A DNA stretch of 64,000 nucleotides from Trichocoleus sp. FACHB-46 (lineage in GTDB: Bacteria; Cyanobacteriota; Cyanobacteriia; FACHB-46). Positions 8,538 through 17,379 of this stretch are shown in pieces; position 1 is the stretch's first letter; each line of letters begins with the position of its first letter. The stretch lies in contig NZ_JACJOD010000041.1 in NCBI RefSeq assembly GCF_014695385.1, positions 1-64,000 on the forward strand, in the 5' to 3' direction. Under the pieces are notes generated by a model. It saw only the letters and a program-made list of their open reading frames with translations. It searched no databases and was not told the DNA's origin. A program made the translations under genes and the position numbers.

Positions 8538-9608
8538 ATGGAATCAGTACGGGCGGTCTTGTGTGGCTATTATGGCAAAGGCAATGGGGGAGATGAAGCC
8601 CTGCTAGCCTCGCTGCTGCAAATGCTCCCTAACCATGTCACCCCAATCGTGCTGTCCGGCGACTCTGCCCAAACTCAAGCGGCTTACGGCGTAGAAGCCT
8701 GCGATCGCAAAACGCCTCAAGTTCTAATTCCCGCCCTCAAGCAAGCCAACGTACTCATTTGGGGCGGTGGTAGCCTGATGCAAGACGTAACCAGCGCCGC
8801 CAGCCCAGTTTATTACGGTGGGTTAATGGGACTCGCGCAGCGGTTTGGCCTCAAGACCATTGCTTGGGCGCAAGGTATTGGCCCTCTAAATCGCAGCTTT
8901 ACCCGCTGGTTAGCTCGTCAAGCCTTTACCAACTGTGATGCCGTAAGCGTGCGGGATCAAGGGTCTGCTGCTCTTTTGTCTGAATGGCAGGTACCATTCC
9001 TGCTCGCGCCTGACCCCGTGTGGGCCTTAGAAGCCAAACCTGTTGAAGGACTGTGGGATCTGCCAGCCCCACGAGTGGCTGTGGCGCTGCGATCGCACTC
9101 CTCCTTGACCCCAGAGCGACTCGCAATCCTGACCCAAGCTTTGGTGGATTTTCAAAAGTCGACCCAGACTTGTATTTTGCTCGTACCCTTTCAAGCTGCC
9201 CAAGACTTAGCGATCGCCGAAACCATTCAGCCTCAACTACCTGGACCCAGCAAAATTCTCAGTTTGAGTGATCCCCAGCAGCTTAAGGGTGTGTTTCGGG
9301 GTGTGGAAATGGCGATCGCGATGCGCTACCACGGGCTGATTATGGCCGCAGCCGAGGGGTGCCGCTGTTTTGCCCTCAGCTACGACCCTAAAGTGAGCCA
9401 ACTGATGAGTGAACTAGATATTCCGGGTTGGGATTTGCTTGGCAACTCGCAGCATGCCCCGATCCCAAGCGATCCCCGCACCATTAGTCAAGCTTGGGTC
9501 GAGCATTATGCCAACGGTGCTCCTCTCTCGGCAAATCAAATTCATTCCTTAGTGGATCGGGCTTTAACGCACCGCGACTTGTTGTATCAAGCTCTACAAG
9601 GTTTGTAG
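8538..9608 (+). CDS. csaB: Polysaccharide pyruvyl transferase CsaB
   Basis: A 356-residue pyruvyltransferase of the CsaB family, which adds a pyruvyl ketal to a cell-wall-linked polysaccharide using phosphoenolpyruvate. In Gram-positive bacteria this modification anchors S-layer proteins; in cyanobacteria the acceptor is less certain. The diagnostic blocks are CGYYGKGNGGDEALL at the start, IWGGGSLMQDVTS, WAQGIGPL and the late AMRYHGLIMAA, which carries the conserved arginine-histidine pair. The start is ATG at 8538, preceded by AGAGG. No S-layer or SLH-domain gene is in the window. Confidence 0.9.
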   Translation: MESVRAVLCGYYGKGNGGDEALLASLLQMLPNHVTPIVLSGDSAQTQAAYGVEACDRKTPQVLIPALKQANVLIWGGGSLMQDVTSAASPVYYGGLMGLAQRFGLKTIAWAQGIGPLNRSFTRWLARQAFTNCDAVSVRDQGSAALLSEWQVPFLLAPDPVWALEAKPVEGLWDLPAPRVAVALRSHSSLTPERLAILTQALVDFQKSTQTCILLVPFQAAQDLAIAETIQPQLPGPSKILSLSDPQQLKGVFRGVEMAIAMRYHGLIMAAAEGCRCFALSYDPKVSQLMSELDIPGWDLLGNSQHAPIPSDPRTISQAWVEHYANGAPLSANQIHSLVDRALTHRDLLYQALQGL

Positions 9609-10166
9609 AGTCTGCCTGAGCAAGCTGACTAAATCAATCTAAAAAATTAGATTGCTGAGGAGTTGCTGCTGAAGTGGGAAATATTTCTTGGATTTGGGCT
9701 TCCTAATCAACGTTGGATTTCGGACAATTTTCAACCATTGAGAATGACCTTAATTAATTTAATCTTGAGAAAAATTAATAATAACTTTCAAAATCCCTGA
9801 TTTGAGGCTAGACCTAGGGCCTTGATTCCGCTAGATTTTTTAATGTTCGGTGTGCTCTCTCTGTTGAAAAACTCCTTAACCCTGAGTCGATCGTCCGTCC
9901 TTAACTTTTAGTTTCGGCTAATTTTCAATTTTTAATAATTTCTTGGGCAATACAGCCGTAATGGTTTTCGGATGCTAGCCTACAAGATTAACTAACAATT
10001 TCGCCTGTGTTGCAGATACTGAAGTTCTGACTTGGTCGAGCTGAGGTTGCAACGTAGGTCAGGCTATCTATTTAGCTTGTTACGGATTACGGAGAATTGA
10101 GTGGCTCCTGCCTGCTAGTCCCGAAAAGGCGGTGCTCAATCTGGACTAGGATTCCTTACCTTTTGG
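9609..10166. other. 558-bp intergenic region after csaB
   Basis: AT-rich spacer without a convincing ORF. Just after csaB there is a short hairpin, CAATCTAA (9635-9642) and TTAGATTG (9647-9654) with an AAAA loop, a possible weak terminator. The remainder presumably holds the promoter and leader of the coiled-coil gene; no operator is recognised. Confidence 0.5.
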
Positions 10167-12008
10167 ATGAGAGTGATGAGTGAAGCTGACACCCCAACGA
10201 ATGGCCCAGAGCTACCGAAGCCAACCGATTTCAACGTTGTTGATCCTGCCCCTGCTGAGTTCAGCGCCGAGCCGACGGATTTGCCGCCCCAACGGTCCGA
10301 GATGCTAGAAGAAGACTGGCAAACCGTCGATTTCCCGAACGCTATCAGCATTGATGCGATCGCCCATCCTGTCGTTGAAGTTGCATCGGAGAGCCGCGAG
10401 CCTGAATCTGAGTTGGAGGAGTCGCTGGTTTCCCTCTCCCTTCCGGAGGTGAATGAAATTGTCACCATCATGCAAGAGCTACAACAGCGCAACGGCTACT
10501 TGCTGAGCCGCGTGACTCAGTTGGAAGTAGTTCTAAACGAGTGCCAAATCACGCTGGAAGCTCAAGCCAGCCGCACTCAAGAGCAAGAAACTATTTTGGC
10601 GCAGCAAAGCGAGGAACTGACCGCAGCAGATGAGCATATTGCCCGCTTAATGCACGAACTGGAATGTTCTCATCAAGCGGCTCAGCGCCAACAGATTTTA
10701 GTAGAAACTATCACGGCTCAACTAGAGAATAGCCAGGAACGAGTAGCTCAGCTAGAGCGCGAATGTGCTTTGACACAACAGCGTTACAACGAGCAAACTC
10801 ACGCTGTGATGCAAGCAGAAAATATCTGTCGAGACTTGCGATCGCGCCTGCACCGCCAACAGCGCTACACATTGCAATTCAAAGCAGCTTTAGAAAAGTG
10901 CTTGGATGTTAGCTCTCCTTGCCATGAAGCGCATCCTGACCTAACGGCTGCTAGTGCGATCCCTAGCCCGACTAAAGCTCGTTCCCCGCAAAAACCTGCT
11001 GCTGCCTCAGACCCCGCCTTTTTGCCCAAAGTAGACTCGATTCAGCCCTGGTCAGCGCAACCTTGGCTGCTGGATGCCGATTTGGAGGGGGAGGGAGACT
11101 TTGCTGCGTCAGCGTCACCTCTGAGTTCTACCACCGCAGATGCTGTCTCTGATTGGTCAGGAGTTGGGTCTGACTTGTCAGACGATTCTTTGCTAGAACT
11201 GCCATCCGCGATCGCGCCTATTTTGCAAGATTTGTTGTCATCTCCTGCTACCGATACCTCAGATCCTGATGATCTCAGTGCCAATCATCCTTTATGGGAT
11301 CAAGCGATCGCGGATTCCCAGGCTCAGCTTTCGATTAGTTACAACCTCAAAAAGAAAATATCAGAAGCCACTGAGACCGCAGAGCAAGCACTTTCTGAGC
11401 AATCCTCGGCTGAAGAGATTGTGACCTCTGAAACCACCGAATCTGAAACCACCGAATCTGAAACCGCTAAGTCTGAAACCATCACATCTGAAGCGGTTGC
11501 AGAAGACGAACTCATCATTATCGCTGATGAATTGATCAGTCCTACCATCATCGTTGAGGCTAACCCGGTTGAGGCTAACCCGACAATTGAGGTAGAGGCG
11601 ATCGCCCCCTTTGATGTAGCAGGTTGGCAAGAGGATTTGCCAGAGGAGCCAGAGGATCTCGTGGAGGCTACATTGCTGGAGCCAACTACAGCTGGAGAAG
11701 AGGTCGTCACTCCACTCACGTTCGGTACCAATCTTCCTGAAGAAGAGGAACTTTGGCACGACTTAGCCAAGCTGATTGATGTTGCAGAAGTAGCACCTGC
11801 TGCTACACCTAGCGCTACGGCAGAGACCGTCGAGCCACCCACAGACAAGTCGAAGGCGATCGCAGCCCCGGCGGAGTCAACCAGTACAGCCTCTTTTACC
11901 TTTTCATCTAGTTGGCCCTCCCCCACCCTGTATCCCCTGCGATCGCACAAAAAACGCGCTTCAATGGCGGCGGTAGAGCTACCCAGCTTTCCTCAGCCTC
12001 GTTCTTAA
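10167..12008 (+). CDS. Acidic coiled-coil protein of unknown function
   Basis: A 613-residue hypothetical protein in three parts. Residues 1-95 are acidic and proline-rich. About 96-255 form a long coiled coil rich in Gln, Glu and Leu (ELQQRNGYLLSRVTQLE onward). Residues 260-613 are low-complexity and acidic, with repeats of SETTE (about residues 415-435) and the duplicated VEANP. The extreme C terminus turns basic (PLRSHKKRAS). No signal peptide or membrane segment is seen. The build suggests a scaffold or cytoskeleton-like protein. Two in-frame ATGs (10167 and 10176) are possible starts. Confidence 0.75.
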   Translation: MRVMSEADTPTNGPELPKPTDFNVVDPAPAEFSAEPTDLPPQRSEMLEEDWQTVDFPNAISIDAIAHPVVEVASESREPESELEESLVSLSLPEVNEIVTIMQELQQRNGYLLSRVTQLEVVLNECQITLEAQASRTQEQETILAQQSEELTAADEHIARLMHELECSHQAAQRQQILVETITAQLENSQERVAQLERECALTQQRYNEQTHAVMQAENICRDLRSRLHRQQRYTLQFKAALEKCLDVSSPCHEAHPDLTAASAIPSPTKARSPQKPAAASDPAFLPKVDSIQPWSAQPWLLDADLEGEGDFAASASPLSSTTADAVSDWSGVGSDLSDDSLLELPSAIAPILQDLLSSPATDTSDPDDLSANHPLWDQAIADSQAQLSISYNLKKKISEATETAEQALSEQSSAEEIVTSETTESETTESETAKSETITSEAVAEDELIIIADELISPTIIVEANPVEANPTIEVEAIAPFDVAGWQEDLPEEPEDLVEATLLEPTTAGEEVVTPLTFGTNLPEEEELWHDLAKLIDVAEVAPAATPSATAETVEPPTDKSKAIAAPAESTSTASFTFSSSWPSPTLYPLRSHKKRASMAAVELPSFPQPRS

Positions 12009-12020
12009 TTGAATTGAGAC

Positions 12021-12057
12021 CTAACCCCCAGCCCCTTCCCTACGAGGGAAGGGGAGC
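12021..12057. terminator. GC-rich repeat hairpin between convergent genes
   Basis: A perfect 10-bp stem CCCCTTCCCT (12032-12041) / AGGGAAGGGG (12045-12054) with a 3-nt ACG loop, preceded by CCTAACCCCCAG. This sequence type recurs widely in cyanobacterial spacers and a relative lies at 45063-45156. It sits between the stops of the coiled-coil gene and the cruA-like gene and likely ends both transcripts. Confidence 0.65.
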
Positions 12058-12079
12058 AAGATTTTCAGAACTCACGTTA

Positions 12080-14263
12080 TCAACCTTTCTTGCCTGCTAA
12101 AGGGCTACTGGTGCCAAGGTGGGCAGATGGGGATATCTCAGGTGGCTCAGACTGAGAGGCAGAGAGGTTGGACAGCGATCGCTTGAGGCTAACTTGAGGA
12201 CGACCTAGGCCCGCCGTTAGCGCATAGTTCCAGCTCAAAAACCACAACCAAAAGCCAGGGTAGTGCGTCTCTAGCCAAGGTTGGCTCCAGCGGGTCAGTG
12301 ACGGTAGCCAACTACCCACTAAGCTACTCATTAGGGCAGCAACCGTAAAGTTTACATAGCTACCAATCCAGCGGAAAAAGTCTTTCGGGCCAGCCAGTTG
12401 CCAGATCCAGATCAATAGGGCAGGGTTTTGCCATGCGGCTTGGATCGCCATGCGGTTAAATGATACCCAATCAGCTCGGTCCTTAATAAAGGCATCTGCT
12501 ACCGCCGGAGATTCCGCTGCCAAAATGCCAAAGAAGGTATTCAGCATGGCATTGATGCGCTCTGGCGGCAGGAATCGGTGGGTGGGCACCATCATGCCTT
12601 TAGAGAACAGCCAGGTAACGGAGACATTGCTTTGAAACGTATGGATGCGGTTGAGGTGCTTAGCGCTGAGCAAATCATGCTGCAAAGCCGTGTCGAGCAA
12701 GTGAGTTAAACGGCCCAGATTCCGTACTAAGGAGCCGAATCCGGTGAAAACCAAGGGAGACTGCAACGAAGCAGCATCCCCGATTGCCACTAACCGATCG
12801 AACGCGACTTGGCGATCGCGACTGCCTACCGTGAAGTGACCTGGAATATAACCAAACGTCGGTTTACGCCACACTAGCTGATCCATATCGCAGCGGCGGT
12901 ACTCAGGCAGAATCGTAAAAAAGTCCTCGTACATCTCTAGCAGCGAGCCAGGATTATCAGGATGTACCTGATGGTAGTGGAATAGATAAATCGTGAGCTC
13001 CTCGCCGTGAGCGGGAAACAATTCCCAAATCAGTTGTCGCCCTTTGGAAATGTCGCCATGACTGTTGAGGACATCGCCATACTTGGCATCCCAAACTTCC
13101 GGCTCGAAACCACTCGCGATCGCGGCTCCTACCGTGGGGCAAACGCTGTCAAAGGCTCGACCGCCATTCAGTTGCCAAGCGATCGGGGAAGCCGTACCCA
13201 TTGCATCGACGAGTAAGCGACCCGTGACTTGTTTGGGCGATCGCGTCGGTAAGTGAGTCAGCTTTACCGTCACTTGCTCAGCACTCACATCAGCTCGGAC
13301 AAACTCAGTTTCATCCCAAACTTCACCCCCTGCCGCTCGGAATTTGTCGCCACAAACTCGCAACAGTTTCTCGGCATCAATTCCCACATTCAAAACGGTC
13401 GGCGTGTGCAGAATTGGAGCCTTGGCTTGGGGCGGATTGTTGGCATCAAAAAATTTATGGAATCCGTCGATGTATTCCCTAGCAATCACGGATTCAAAGT
13501 CAGCAGGCGTGAACAGCCCTAAATCAATCAAGCTCTGGAATTCATCACGAGAAATATTCCATTCTCGGTTCATACGGCCAAAGGGCAAGCGCTCCACCAA
13601 CAGCACCCGGTAGCCCAGCCGAGCCATCACCGCGGCATGGATCACCCCCAGCGCGCCACCAATATAGATCAAGTCGTAATCGAAAGTACTGGGGTTTTGC
13701 GAATCTGAATTGCTTCCGCCTAATCCTCCCTTGCTCGCTTCTGATCGAAAAATGACCTGTTGCGGTTGCTGAGGATTTCGGACACCCTCACGCCAGCGTT
13801 GCTCCCACCAGTAAACGCGAGTTAAGTCATATTCCCCATTCGGCATTTTCTGAAAGAACTTCACCGTTTGGGGATAGCGAGGAGCCAAAGCTTCAAAGAT
13901 CGATTGCTGCGTTAGGTCGATCGCAGGTGGCACAGGATATTGATTCGGAAACTGCTGCCTAATCTCGGTCGTAAGTTGCTGGAGAAATTTCTGCTCTCCT
14001 GGAATTGCGCTCTCTGCCCACCGGAAAATTTTTAAATAGGTTGTTCGCTGTAACGACCAGACAAAAACTGACAGCTCTGGGTCTAGGGCACTCGTTGGAT
14101 CTGAAATCGTCTTAGATGCCGTTGTAGTCCTGGAGCATCTAATGCGGAAGCCATTGGGCGTCACAATCTTCTCGCCCAGCTCTGAGTGAAAGTCTTGTTG
14201 TAGCCACTGACACACAGCTTTTGTGTCTGGGGTAGGAACTTCAAGGTAAAGAATTTCTTTCAT
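12080..14263 (-). CDS. cruA: CruA/CruP-type lycopene cyclase-like flavoprotein
   Basis: A 727-residue FAD-dependent protein. A Rossmann motif YIGGALGVIHAAVMARLG starts near residue 200, followed by FGRMNREWNISRDE (about 228-241), the signature I associate with the CruA/CruP lycopene cyclases of green sulfur bacteria and cyanobacteria. A second FAD-contact motif, LVAIGDAASLQSPLVFTG, lies further on. CruA forms the beta-ionone rings of carotenoids at the membrane. The first 195 residues contain no motif I know; they may be a cyanobacterial extension. The C-terminal 130 residues hold two or three hydrophobic helices (FTVAALMSSLVGSWL). Family recognition is good; CruA rather than CruP is less certain, and an actual cyclase role is inferred. 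Confidence 0.65.
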   Translation of the reverse strand: MKEILYLEVPTPDTKAVCQWLQQDFHSELGEKIVTPNGFRIRCSRTTTASKTISDPTSALDPELSVFVWSLQRTTYLKIFRWAESAIPGEQKFLQQLTTEIRQQFPNQYPVPPAIDLTQQSIFEALAPRYPQTVKFFQKMPNGEYDLTRVYWWEQRWREGVRNPQQPQQVIFRSEASKGGLGGSNSDSQNPSTFDYDLIYIGGALGVIHAAVMARLGYRVLLVERLPFGRMNREWNISRDEFQSLIDLGLFTPADFESVIAREYIDGFHKFFDANNPPQAKAPILHTPTVLNVGIDAEKLLRVCGDKFRAAGGEVWDETEFVRADVSAEQVTVKLTHLPTRSPKQVTGRLLVDAMGTASPIAWQLNGGRAFDSVCPTVGAAIASGFEPEVWDAKYGDVLNSHGDISKGRQLIWELFPAHGEELTIYLFHYHQVHPDNPGSLLEMYEDFFTILPEYRRCDMDQLVWRKPTFGYIPGHFTVGSRDRQVAFDRLVAIGDAASLQSPLVFTGFGSLVRNLGRLTHLLDTALQHDLLSAKHLNRIHTFQSNVSVTWLFSKGMMVPTHRFLPPERINAMLNTFFGILAAESPAVADAFIKDRADWVSFNRMAIQAAWQNPALLIWIWQLAGPKDFFRWIGSYVNFTVAALMSSLVGSWLPSLTRWSQPWLETHYPGFWLWFLSWNYALTAGLGRPQVSLKRSLSNLSASQSEPPEISPSAHLGTSSPLAGKKG

Positions 14264-14422
14264 CGTGGGGATTATTTGGGGGATTTACTCCAGCAAATTA
14301 CGTAGCAAGGCAGGGTTGACAGAACCCCAAATTACGTTAAACTTCCGAATACTAAATTACTTAAGAAACTTTACAACATTCTCATATAGCTTCTAGGCGG
14401 CGATCGCCTTAATTAACTAGCC

Positions 14423-14656
14423 ATGAATTATCCCATCCCTGTGAATTCTGAAGAAATTGTTGCGCTTCGCCAGGAGCCAGTTGACGAAGAGCTGGTGGCT
14501 GCCGCGATCGCGGGTGTGGTCCTGATTACACGCTCTGAAGGTCGTTCTCTAGAAGATTTAACAACAGAGGTCCTTACAGACGACAGCTTGCTCGATGCGG
14601 CTCAGCGCCGTTGGCTCAGCGACATCGTGGCTCAAGCCTGGCAAAGCCTACCATAG
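14423..14656 (+). CDS. Small conserved hypothetical protein
   Basis: A 77-residue acidic protein beginning MNYPIPVNSEEIVALRQ, with a helical middle (DEELVAAAIAGVVLITRSEG) and the ending WLSDIVAQAWQSLP. No metal-binding, DNA-binding or membrane motif is evident. It lies upstream of the PAP2 gene on the same strand with a 57-bp gap. Codon use and a HIP1 site match the neighbours, so I take it as real. Confidence 0.6.
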   Translation: MNYPIPVNSEEIVALRQEPVDEELVAAAIAGVVLITRSEGRSLEDLTTEVLTDDSLLDAAQRRWLSDIVAQAWQSLP

Positions 14657-14713
14657 TTCTGGAACGAGTTCTTTACTTATGCAATTAAGAGCGTTAAAGC
14701 GAACCAGCGGCTA

Positions 14714-15454
14714 ATGCAGGATCTGAGTGCCCAAATTATTCGAGCTTGGCGCGATCGCGTCGGCCCTAAACTATTGCCGCTGCTCTCTACAGTGCGACTC
14801 GGTGGTTTGGTGCTCGCAGGTTTAGCTCTCTGGGGCTTTGCCGAAATAGCCGATGAGGTTTTAGAAAAAGAAACGCAAGCATTCGATACGACAATTTTGT
14901 TGAGTCTGCGGGAGCTACATAACCCCCTGCTCGATCGCCTCATGATCGCAATTACGTTTCTGGGAGAGCCAACAGAACTAACTATTATGAGTTTGGCCCT
15001 AGGCGCTTGGCTGCTCTGGCGAGGTCAACGCTCTGAAGCAACTACATTGGCGATCGCGGCAGCAGGGGCAGCGGGACTCAATGTTTTGCTGAAGGATGTG
15101 TTTGCGCGTGCCCGTCCCGCGTTGTGGGCCAGGATTGTGGATGTGAAATATTACAGCTTTCCTAGTGGTCACGCCATGCTATCGGTGGTGGTCTATGGGT
15201 TGCTGGGTTATTTGCTAGCGACTCACTTTAAGCGGTGGCGTGTTGGAATTCTGATCTCGACAGCAGTTCTAGTTGCCGCGATCGGGTTTAGTCGGCTCTA
15301 TTTGGGCGTTCACTGGCCCACCGATGTTTTGGCAGGTTATGCAGCGGGTTTGGTCTGGTTACTAACCTGCATCCTCAGCATCGAAATCTGGCGACACCGA
15401 GGCACAATACGAACTCAAGAGGCAGCACGCCCGAAGTCAACCAGTACTAAGTGA
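14714..15454 (+). CDS. PAP2-family membrane phosphatase
   Basis: A 246-residue integral membrane phosphatase of the phosphatidic-acid phosphatase type 2 superfamily. The three active-site blocks are complete: KDVFARARP (C1), PSGHAM (C2) and SRLYLGVHWPTDVLAG (C3 with the nucleophilic histidine). About six hydrophobic segments surround them, and a soluble N-terminal stretch of about 25 residues precedes. Likely substrates are phosphatidate or undecaprenyl pyrophosphate; the sequence does not decide. The basic C-terminal tail is probably cytoplasmic. Confidence 0.88.
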   Translation: MQDLSAQIIRAWRDRVGPKLLPLLSTVRLGGLVLAGLALWGFAEIADEVLEKETQAFDTTILLSLRELHNPLLDRLMIAITFLGEPTELTIMSLALGAWLLWRGQRSEATTLAIAAAGAAGLNVLLKDVFARARPALWARIVDVKYYSFPSGHAMLSVVVYGLLGYLLATHFKRWRVGILISTAVLVAAIGFSRLYLGVHWPTDVLAGYAAGLVWLLTCILSIEIWRHRGTIRTQEAARPKSTSTK

Positions 15455-15616
15455 GTAAAAGCGAAGTAAGAAAAGTGGTCATTCTACCAGCCCTCACCTT
15501 AGGCTGGAGAAGAAGAGAGTCTCCACAGCTATTTTGGTTAACCCAGTTAGCAATAGAGCAGTTGCGCGGCCTTGAGGCCCTCTTGAATACAATGGACAGT
15601 TCATCTTCCAGTTAAT

Positions 15617-16441
15617 ATGCAGAAAATTTTCACAGCTCACGAATCTGACACTCTCTTTGCAGGCAAAACTACGATTGGGGTGCAGACGCTATTTTTAGGT
15701 GAGCGGATTGACATCAAAGTCTTAGAAAAAGGCGATCGCTTAGCCGTTTTACCTTTAGTGGTGACCGCAGGAGAGCAAGGTTGTGCAGTGATATTTCGTT
15801 ATGGAGCTGTGGTGCTCTTTAACTTAACTCCAGAGGAAACTGACGCTTTTCTAGCCAATCTTAAGCCTTCTGTAATTGAGCCGTTTGACAAACCGGAAAC
15901 GGAAGCCGATCAGATTCAGCTCAGCCCCGCTGATGCCTCTCGGGTTAAAGACGGCATTATTCTCCTGAGCGAGTTTACAGTAGAGCGACTGCAGATTGTA
16001 GCTGATGTTTTGGCTAAAAGCGTGGTTCTGTCCCACTACGAAGCCAGCATTTCTGATTTCTTCGATCGCATTGAACCCCTAGCAGCTGACCTACAATACC
16101 AAGGCCGAGGCAAACGCCAAGACCGAGAATTGCTGCGCCATATCGGGGGCACGTTGTTGATTCAGCACAAAATGGTGGGACTGGTAGCCTTTGGCGAAAA
16201 GCCAGAAACCCTTTGGGAGCGCCCAGAATTAGAGCGCCTCTACCTCCGCATGGAAGATGAATATGAAATTAGCGAACGCAACTTAGCCTTACAACGCAAA
16301 TTAGAGTTGATTTCGCGCACCGCTGAAACTGTGCTGGATTTACTGCAACGCAATAGTAGCCAGCGAGTAGAGTGGTACATCGTTATTTTGATCGTGGTCG
16401 AAATTCTGCTGACCCTGTATGAATTGTTTTTCCGAGGCTAA
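15617..16441 (+). CDS. RMD1/YagE family protein (DUF155)
   Basis: A 274-residue member of the RMD1/DUF155 family, known from yeast mitochondrial proteins (Rmd1, Rmd8) and widespread in cyanobacteria; the bacterial role is unknown. The N-terminal half is a beta-rich domain (DRLAVLPLVV, CAVIFRYGAVVLFNL). The helical half includes LLSEFTVERLQIVADVLAKSVVLSHYE, and a single C-terminal transmembrane helix (WYIVILIVVEILLTLYELFF) follows, so the protein is tail-anchored. Its stop overlaps the stop of the convergent MgtC gene by 4 bp. Confidence 0.87.
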   Translation: MQKIFTAHESDTLFAGKTTIGVQTLFLGERIDIKVLEKGDRLAVLPLVVTAGEQGCAVIFRYGAVVLFNLTPEETDAFLANLKPSVIEPFDKPETEADQIQLSPADASRVKDGIILLSEFTVERLQIVADVLAKSVVLSHYEASISDFFDRIEPLAADLQYQGRGKRQDRELLRHIGGTLLIQHKMVGLVAFGEKPETLWERPELERLYLRMEDEYEISERNLALQRKLELISRTAETVLDLLQRNSSQRVEWYIVILIVVEILLTLYELFFRG

Positions 16442-16896
16442 CCACGCGGCTCAAACCGCTTCAACACAGTCAGCACAAAAAGCACCATGAGGGCAGCGAT
16501 TAAGCTGAGGGCTAGCAAACCACAACCTGCGGCAATCCCTAACCCTGCTGAAACCCAGATTGCCGCAGCAGAAGTCAGCCCTCGGATACGCACTTGCTCA
16601 GATTTGTGCTTCGCCTGCTGGAGGATTTCCCCTGCCCCTAAGAAGCCGATTCCGGCGGCTATGCCTTGAATGACGCGACTAAGAGCATCGGCACTGGCTT
16701 CGGTTTGCCCTAATTGGATAGGAATGAGCACTAAAAGCGCCGAGCCAAAACTAACGAGCATGTGGGTTCTCAGGCCAGCGGGTTTATGGTGAATCTCCCG
16801 CTCAAAGCCAATGACGCCACCAACGAGCAAAGCCAGACTTAGTCTGGCAACGATGTTGACTAAAGCGTCCCAAGTAATTGGATGAATAACAGTCAA
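16438..16896 (-). CDS. MgtC/SapB family membrane protein
   Basis: A 152-residue MgtC-type protein with four to five membrane helices: LSLALLVGGVIGFERE, MLVSFGSALLVLIPI, GIGFLGAGEI, GLTSAAAIWVSAGLGIAAGCG. The family signatures GFERE, AGLRTHMLV and GLTSAAAIWVSAG are intact. MgtC proteins are linked to magnesium homeostasis and to F-ATPase modulation in pathogens; the cyanobacterial role is not established. The C-terminal soluble domain of full-length MgtC is absent, as is usual for the SapB subgroup. The start appears to be TTG at 16896. Confidence 0.88.
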   Translation of the reverse strand: MTVIHPITWDALVNIVARLSLALLVGGVIGFEREIHHKPAGLRTHMLVSFGSALLVLIPIQLGQTEASADALSRVIQGIAAGIGFLGAGEILQQAKHKSEQVRIRGLTSAAAIWVSAGLGIAAGCGLLALSLIAALMVLFVLTVLKRFEPRG

Positions 16897-17379
16897 GGTT
16901 TACCAACAAGCAATCAGGATTGTAGCTCTCCACTGTACTATTCTTTCGAGCCCTCAGGTGAGCTAGCGATCGCCTCTAGAATCGTACATAGCTGAAACCA
17001 ACGCACTTCTGTAGTAGTTAACATCAGTTCCCTTGCCTATCAACCCAAAGAAGCCTGAATTAATCTCTTGCCAACCTGGAAGAGCACAGGAGGGTGCGGG
17101 TGACGCAATTTATACAATCAACTTTATTAATAGTTACTTTCTGAAACATTTGAATAAATTAAAGAAAGTTCATTTTAAGATAGGGCTAATGTTAAAGCTT
17201 TTCACTCTAGGGAGTCTCCACTTCCTCCCAGAGATAGAAGCAGTGGAAGAGCATAAACGCTGGTGAGTTGGGTGCATCTCCGTGTCCAGTTGTTTTTCTG
17301 CCACCGTCCTCTAAATAACTGCGAAGTTTCCGGGAGGGTCAGTGTCATAGAACAACTTATTAGTTGGCAGGAGTAAATA
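16897..17379. other. 483-bp divergent intergenic region
   Basis: The spacer separates divergent mgtC and histidine-kinase genes. A 77-codon frame at 17033-17266 has no ribosome site or family resemblance and is not called. The kinase promoter and leader must lie here. Confidence 0.45.

Noticed and set aside
11339-11950. 203-codon minus-strand ORF opposite the coiled-coil gene
   Set aside because: Serine-, valine- and alanine-rich antisense shadow of the acidic repeats; no start site or family.
17033-17266. 77-codon plus-strand ORF before the histidine kinase
   Set aside because: No ribosome site and no protein family resemblance; its 3' part overlaps the likely kinase leader.
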